Shown in pieces: positions 57,563-64,000 of a stretch of DNA of 64,000 nucleotides. The stretch is taken from positions 124,001 through 188,000 of the forward strand of contig NBAY01000078.1 in the NCBI GenBank assembly GCA_002794775.1. The letters are read 5' to 3'. Within the stretch, counting starts at the first letter, position 1; each line of letters opens with the position of its first letter. The position numbers and the translations under genes were made by a program. A model generated the notes under the pieces. That model had not been told where the DNA came from, ran no database searches, and was given only the letters and a program-made list of their open reading frames with translations. Source of the DNA: Porodaedalea pini. Lineage: Eukaryota > Basidiomycota > Agaricomycetes > Hymenochaetales > Hymenochaetaceae.

Positions 57563-59338
57563 ACCCTAAGACTCGCAGCAATTGCCCACCCTAAGTTGAA
57601 GACCTTGCCACAGATTGCACAGCAGGGCTAGCTGTCATCCTAGATGTCAGGTTCTAGAAATTGCAAAGTAGATTCTGAGGATGAAGGATTTGACTCCATA
57701 TGCATGTCATCAGCTACATGTGTTTGCATTGAAGTTGCAGCAAGATATTCAGTGAAGTCCTTGTAATGCAAGGAGAAGAGAGTATGAATTAAGGGAGGGG
57801 AAAAATCTAAGACATGCATCGAAGGTGAACCCTTTATGTTTAACTGGGGCTACTTAGATGCCCCATTGATAAGCCGAATATGGAGGACAAGGTAGCCATC
57901 ACAAGCATACAATGAGGATAAGTGCACAAGGTTATGGGGCACACAATGTGGCCAGCTGTTTGTTCTACTTGTACTTTGGCTGATAAACAGACCCGACTGG
58001 GAAATGCCTGAGATCCTAAATGAACAACAGAGAAATTTTTGATATGTAAAATTATAGTACTTGAGTAGAGCATCAAGCAACAGGGCTTCAGAATTTCAAG
58101 CACATGATTGACACAGTACTAGTCCTTTAAATTTGAGAGAAAGGAAAGGACAAATTGAGAACAAAGAGAATGAGCACAAAAGGACTAGGGAGTGATGCAG
58201 ATCTTAGAGTTTCAAAGTGACTACACTGCATAACAGAGCAAATGAGGAAGGCATTGTTCACACATAAGCACTGGCAGTCTGTCATCCTGTTCTCTGTCTA
58301 GTCTAAGCATTAACAAATTTGCCCTCCACACTTATCATATTGGATAGATAGGAGCAGCATCTATCAATGGCATGGCCTTGTCTCTGTGAAGAACTGTGAC
58401 AGTTAGCCCATATCTCTCATAGCAAAAGCAGCACCAACTGCTTTCTCAGTCATCAACGCTGGCATGGCATTGACTACATAGTCTTAGGTGTTTATATAGG
58501 AAATAGTGTGTTCAGCTGGCTATTTCAATGATAAGGGGCTTGATCATTCACAGTTTTCATTGAAATACACAAGATCTGTGTCATTTGATTGAGTTACTCT
58601 TTACATGTATGATCATTGGCTGACGAGCATCAGTACCTGTTGCTGCACTCTTGAATGGACAAACACTGTCACACTGATACAACCACTTCTGTTTTTGTAG
58701 CTGCTGGGTTTCGAGACCCACAGTGTTCATGCTATGGCCATGTACTCAAAGGAAGACTGTGCGAAGACTTAGTGAGAGCAAGGCCAAGAAAAACTATACT
58801 CAGTTCCAATAGGTTGAAATCATGTTAAATTTGTGGGGCTGCCAAGATATGTCTGAAGTTATCTGAACTGAACTCACTTTCATTTTGGGAAGCAGGAATA
58901 ATTGAAATGAAACCTACCTCCCCCAACTTCACCCTTAATGATCTTTGCTTTCCCCTTCATTTGTTTTAGCAGTTTTTGTTTTACCTTTGTTCTTGTCCCT
59001 CTTTGCGACAGAATCCTTGATGAGTGCTTTCAGCTTTCCAAAGTCATCATCATCGTCAAGAATATTATTTGTTGTTTTCGCCTTCTTCTAGTCAAGCAGT
59101 GGTAGTCATGTCCACTTCATCATTGGAAAGCAAAATGCCACTCGATCTCGTCAATATTTCTCTCTAAGACTCCCTAGTAGTGTATTTTCACTTAGGTGGG
59201 GCCAAGCTTAAGAAGGTAGAGAATACTAGCAAGTTGTGGTGCTCAACAGCGCTGACTAGAACTAGTAAAAGGCACGTGCAACTTTTAAATATATAATTGG
59301 TTACCTAAGCAAGTGGCCGTGGCTTATGCTGGCTTTGG
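57563..59338. other. CpG-poor spacer, no gene recognised
   Basis: About 1.8 kb, AT-rich, very few CG dinucleotides and many stops in all frames. ORFs of 76-87 codons at 57840-58103 (minus) overlap and have no support. Confidence 0.45.
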
Positions 59339-61894
59339 TTGCATGTTGATGTACACTCGTTTCACCTCTACCATGACTTCAGGTACAGAATCTGTGTTTT
59401 CTCTATGGACTCTGGATTTCTCTCCACCCTGATCTCATTTGGCCTGGCAGCCGTTAGCCAAGATGATAGTTTCAAGGCTCATGCCCCAATTGTCGACAAG
59501 TTCCTCCACGATGATATATCTTGCTCAAGAGATTGGTTGCCATTCGACAAATTCTTATGTGGCCTGGGGCAGATTCAAACTCATTAGGGACTAGAGATGA
59601 GGATGTTTACAGAATTGCAACGAGTCAGGATGTGCAAGTTTTCCATGACATTTACTGTAAACATGCTACAAAGGAGACCAAATGCTATGGTCACTATTGC
59701 AATCTGGCCAACCTTGTCATATCACAGCTACCCATGGATTCACAGACTTTACTTTTTTCTCACAACGATCCCAATCTTATCTATGGTGCTTATGATAGCA
59801 CACACAAACCAGATGTTATCATGCTCAGCAACAAAGATCCCTCTATCACAAATAAGGAGTGGGAGAAATACAGTGCGAAGGGCCCTAAAGGAGTGGACTG
59901 GACCTGGTGCATTGTCTTGTTCTTATTTGAGTTCAAGCTCTATATGAATGGCATCCCTCACTTTAAAGACATACTTCCTCTGCCGACTGTCACCTCTTCC
60001 ACTGCTCCTGTTGTTCCCTCTAATTCCATGGATACCCCATTGACTGCCTCCACTCAGCCCCTTAAGATCACTTGTGAATCTTCTGAACCTTCTGAACAGA
60101 AGATTACACAATGCGCAATGGTGAAATTGGGGAAGAGAAAGAAATCACCTTCTCTGGATACAATACTAAGTGCATCATTGGCCATGTCAATGAAGTCCAC
60201 TAAACAAAAGGCCATGCAGATGGAGGCAGACACTGTATCTGAAACCAGCAGTAAACAGATATGTAGGGAAAGTCACAAACTGAGACAAGACTTGATGACA
60301 CAGTGTGCTTGGCATGCAGTAGATCAACTATCGACCATGGTGAATTGCCGTCATTGCATATCCAGTCTTGTACTCAATGGTCAGTTGTGGTTAGCGTACT
60401 ATGATCATGGCAGGATCATAACCTCGACACAACTGGACTTTGTCAGTGATCTTTACTGATTTATACTGCTCATCAAGATGTTAGCAGAGATGAGTTCAAG
60501 GGACTGTGGGTTCATCGAAGGCATGGAGGACATTAGTACGCTGGACATCGACAACAACTTTTCCACCCTTTCATCTTTGTCCAGTCAAACGGGGAAGCTT
60601 GGCAATGTTGAGACAGGGAACGTTGACGAAAATTCTCCAGATCCTGATGAATTGTCCAGCCAACCAGAGTTAAACCAGGAGGGTTCTAGCCAGTCGGAAT
60701 CCAGTCTGGAAGAGTCTAGTCAAGTTATGGCAGCTAGTGATTCAGACGGCACTTATCAGCCCAGTAGCCCAGATCTGGAAGTCCACAAAGAGGACATGGA
60801 GGATTGACTAAAATGGCGATTGAAAGTCAAGGGCCACAAATTGTTGCTGTTTGAGTCTCTTGTGAGAAGGGCACTGTATGGTTTAGTTGGCAGATCTGGT
60901 AGAGTCTATGTGATGAAGAGTTGAACCTTGGATATCAAGAATCCAAATAGAAAATACATGATCAAGATGAGTTGGCCATTGGTGAGGCGAATTTCCAAAG
61001 CCGAAATACTGGATAAAGCAATGAGGGAGTTGGAAGCACTTGATGAAAATCTGGACCACAGGAAGCAACACAGTAACAGGAACCTCATAGACTGTCTCCC
61101 AAAGCTTTTTCTGCATAAAGATCTCAATGAGCTTATGAAAGAAGGCTCTTTCAGATTTAGAATAATGCACAACAAATTTTTGCTGGAAAATCAGGTCTGC
61201 CATGTGCTGGTCTTTGAGTATCTCATTCCTTTATTTACATTAGAAAATTTGGACAATTTCAAACAATGTGTTTGAGACATGGTCCAAGGTACAATGAATG
61301 TTCTGGAATGCAACTGAAACTGACATTTGCACTCCAGGACATCACTTTTTATTCATCAGTCCATCATGTATTCTCCATTGCGACATCAGTATTGGTAACT
61401 TGATGGTCTGCATTGAGGATGGTAGGAGAATACATGGTGTCTTGAATGATTGGGACCTTGCTGAAGTCAGTGAGCCGACTCCTGATGGACATATGGGGAC
61501 TCGCACAGGAACTTGTCCGTTCATGGCATGGGAGCTTCTTGTGCCTTATCTGCCCATTCACATGGAGAGGTTCAATTGGGAATCATTCTTCTATGTTCTC
61601 TATTGCATAGGATGTCGCTATCACAAAGGGAAAGAGATACACACCTCACTTCTGTCCAAGTAGAATAATCCAGATGACAATGCCTTGCGAGCCATCAAAC
61701 AATCAGTGACGACTGCAGTGGAGACTTCCATGTTCCACAATGTTACTGACTTCTATAAGCCTCTCACTTTAGCGTGGCTTGTGCCTATTTCAAAACTTTT
61801 CCAAGAAGGATTCCTGGTGCAGAGAGAGTTTGTGATGGCCAAATTCACAGCAAAGCCAGGCAATGTAGATGTTAGGCAGGAGTCTGGGAGATGA
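59339..61894 (+). pseudogene. FunK1-type fungal protein kinase, decayed
   Basis: Segments in order: SRDWLPFDKFLCGLG (59.55 kb), the frame 59521-60459 with TLLFSHNDPNLIYGAYDSTH, KPDVIMLSNKDP, CAWHAVDQLSTMVNC and LVLNGQLWLAYYDHGRII, then (60928 on) MSWPLVRRISKAEILDKAMR, and the kinase core ILHCDISIGNLM (HRD-loop equivalent, HCD), GVLNDWDLAEVSE (DWD-type metal motif) and TGTCPFMAWELL (activation/APE region). This is the FunK1 family, an expanded kinase group of mushrooms. Stops or frame breaks occur near 59575, 60457, 60805, 61273 and 61661, and no introns are evident. It is a non-functional relic. Confidence 0.85.
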
Positions 61895-62302
61895 CTTAGA
61901 CTGGGCAGGCCTCGGCTGACTGTCGTCTGGGACATGCTATACTCAAGTGGAGACTCGGGACATGCTGTACTCAGGCTAGGTCGTCGTGGAGGTAAGAGGA
62001 TTAATACAGGTCTAGACTAATACAAAGGGAATGAGTCTCACCTAGGTTGTCATGGAGGTAAGAGGAAAAGCAGAACAAGGAGTTCATGCGATTCCTGAGG
62101 CCTCTTATAGCAACGACTGTGAGACTATATTATCTAACATTACATAAATGAAAGGAATGGAACAAATGAAGGTCATGTGAAGGGAGCATGGGAAGTGATT
62201 AGAAAGATGATTAATTATAATGAAAAGGAACAATTAAAAGAAAGGAAATGGTAAAGGGGGAATAAAGAAAAGGGAGAAAAAAGGAGAGTTCGAGTTCTAA
62301 CA
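61892..62302 (-). repeat. Probable LTR of the gypsy element
   Basis: On the minus strand a purine-rich AGGGGGGGTAA is followed by TGTTAGAACTCGAACTC (62302 downward), as expected at a polypurine tract/3' LTR junction. The unit ends AGTCTAAGTCA at 61892, giving TG...CA ends and 411 bp. It contains a repeated GGTCGTCGTGGAGGTAAGAG/GGTTGTCATGGAGGTAAGAG motif at 61979 and 62045. The 5' LTR lies outside the window, so this is not proven. Confidence 0.5.
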
Positions 62303-64000
62303 TTACCCCCCCTCAAGGCTGGCCGTCCTGACCAGCCATGATCGTGGTCGTCAGGCTTGGTGTTGACGAAGAGCAGGCAGAGGCGTTGGTGAGGGATGTC
62401 AAGTTTATGAGGGGCGCCGGGGTGTTTTCGATAGAACTCTGCGATCGCCTCCCTTGCATTCTCGCCGAAGTCCATCTCGGGCTGCCAAGTTAGTTCATTG
62501 TAACCGACCCACTTAACGAGGTACTGTAGCTTTCCTCAATGTAGGCACGAGTCTAGAACCTCCTCAATCTTGTACTCCTCCTCGTTGTTGATGATGTTGG
62601 GCAGCGGCGGCGGTGGTTGCCTCTGGCTTTTGAAGGATGGTTCAACAGCGGGCTTCAGTAGGGCCTTATTGAAGACTGGGTGGACCTTTTTCCATCGCTT
62701 TGGGAGCTTGAGCTTATACGCACTTGCTCCCACCTTGTCAACAATGTCGAAGGGACCGTACCACTTGTCAGCAAGTTTCTTCGTCGGCAAATCTGTGCTG
62801 ATGTTCTGCCCATTGAGGAAGACTTTGTCTCCTGCCTTGTACTCCACTGATGCCCCTGCTGTCCAGTCATGGTAGCATTTCATGTCGTCAGCTGCCTTGA
62901 CCAGATTGTCCTTCGTGACGTGATGAGTCTCCTTGATGTGCTTCATGAATTCTTTCGCCGACATGTTAGCGGATGAGGTTCGTGTCGTGTCGAAGCTTAA
63001 GGGATGACGTCCTGTATTCGCGTAGAAGGGGGACATCTTTGTCGCTGAGTGTTCACAGTTGTTGTATGCAAACTCTGTGAGGGGGAGCCAGTCCTTCCAG
63101 TCCAATTGTCGATGGTTCACGAAGAGTTGAAGGTATTGTTCGAGTTCCTGGTTAACGCATTCCATTTGACCATCCGTCTGCGGGTGGTATGCCGTCGATG
63201 GATTCCCTTCAATGTGTAGAAGTTTGTACAGCTCCTTCATCATCAACACATCAAACTGCATGCCCCGATCGTGGATGATCTTCTTTGGTAAGCCATGGAG
63301 GTGGAAGACGTGGTCGTGGTACAACTGGGCCATGCCTTCCGCTGACAACTTCATCATCGTCGGGATTGCGTGCATCTGTTTGGAGAACCTGTCCACAAAG
63401 ATGCAGATGGTGTTGTGTCCCTTCAAGTCCGGGAGTTCTCCAATGAGGTCGACTGTGACGATTTCCCAGGGGCCTTCCAGGACCGTGTTTGGGTGGAGCG
63501 GTCTTGATCTCGATGTCCTCAGGGCCTTCATTCATTGGCAACGATCGCATCCTCAGATGTACGCTCAGACATCAGAGAACATAGATGTCCACCAGAAATT
63601 GCAATGGGCCAGTTCTACCATCTTTGACACTCCTGGATGTCCAGCCAGTACCGAGTCATGACACTCCCACAATATGGCCTCCTTCATCATCAATGGGATG
63701 TACACCTTGCCTTTCATCCGCCATAACCCGTCGACCTCCGTCATACCCGTTGGCCTCTCCAACTCGTCCTGCGCCTTCTGCGCTTCACCCACTTGTTCTA
63801 CCACCTCATCGCGCAATGTTTGCACCACCCCATGGTTCAGCCACTTCTCCTTGATGAACACAACACCGTTGTTGTCATCCTTGCCTTGATTGTAGCTGGC
63901 CTTGCACGACAGTAGGTCGGCTTTGCCCATCATCTTCCCAGACTTGTGCTCGAGGTGGAAGTTGAACTCTTTGAGTTCAGTTTGCCAGCGAGCTTGACGA
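62303..64000 (-). mobile_element. Ty3/gypsy (chromovirus-like) retrotransposon pol, 3' part, degenerate
   Basis: It continues past the right edge. Order on the minus strand: RNase H end with ELKEFNFHLEHKSGKMMGKA (64000-63900), zinc-binding HHCC start ILWECHDSVLAGHPGVSKM, then integrase WEIVTVDLIGELPDLKG, FVDRFSKQMHAIP, LPKKIIHDRGMQFD, YHPQTDGQMECVNQELEQYL, a GPF/GPY-type domain (KWYGPFDIVDKVGASAYKLK), and a chromodomain (YKIEEVLDS, LQYLVKWVGY). Catalytic D-D-E positions are visible. Stops at 63565-63567, 63553-63555, 63532-63534 and 62536-62538 break it. A chromodomain directs integration to heterochromatin in this clade. One reading frame otherwise, so the element is fairly young. Confidence 0.92.

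Overview
The window is nuclear DNA of a filamentous basidiomycete, most likely an Agaricomycete close to the wood-decay polypores. Genes are split by GT-AG introns of about 50-75 nt, occur on both strands without operons, and include lineage-typical families (a FunK1-type kinase relic, a Crinkler-like protein, Sin3-type PAH proteins, BTB/POZ protein). There are no bacterial signals and I saw no convincing tRNA, rRNA or CRISPR.

0-24 kb is a gene region with an accessory core. It starts with a YqfO/NIF3-C-terminal-like gene, an F-box-like gene and an intact GH1 beta-glucosidase. From 8 to 17 kb lies a duplicated accessory cluster: two copies of a divergent pair (a PD-(D/E)XK-like nuclease plus a small protein), each copy having lost the opposite partner, enclosing one intact and one broken Sin3-PAH protein. 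Two tandem secreted cysteine-containing proteins follow (17.2-19.1 kb), then an NCS1 purine-cytosine permease (21.7-23.5 kb).

24-34 kb is a graveyard: a duplicated gene 3' end, remnants of Hsp70 and of D-lactate dehydrogenase, and a 5.9-kb element (28342-34253) bounded by 32-bp terminal inverted repeats. It carries intron-containing, same-strand pieces of cytosolic prolyl-tRNA synthetase and eIF4G. This capture element is the most unusual object here.

34-42 kb holds a cyanovirin-N-homology gene, a mitochondrial-type protein of unknown function and a divergent glutaryl-CoA dehydrogenase, then a GTTACC minisatellite and two orphan ORFs. 42.5-45.7 kb is a Crinkler-like protein (ubiquitin-like header, P-loop NTPase, PD-(D/E)XK nuclease, NLS tail) with one in-frame stop.

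45.9-54.1 kb is a second chimera on the + strand: BTB/POZ protein, then Rpb1, then eIF4G, then Prp8 pieces, two of the junctions in frame. It is followed by a palindrome with 1.5-kb arms, a decayed FunK1 kinase in CpG-poor DNA, and a Ty3/gypsy chromovirus-like element that runs off the right edge. The housekeeping genes act separately (sugar hydrolysis, nucleobase uptake, lysine/tryptophan catabolism). The accessory part is shaped by duplication, fragment capture and point-mutational decay.
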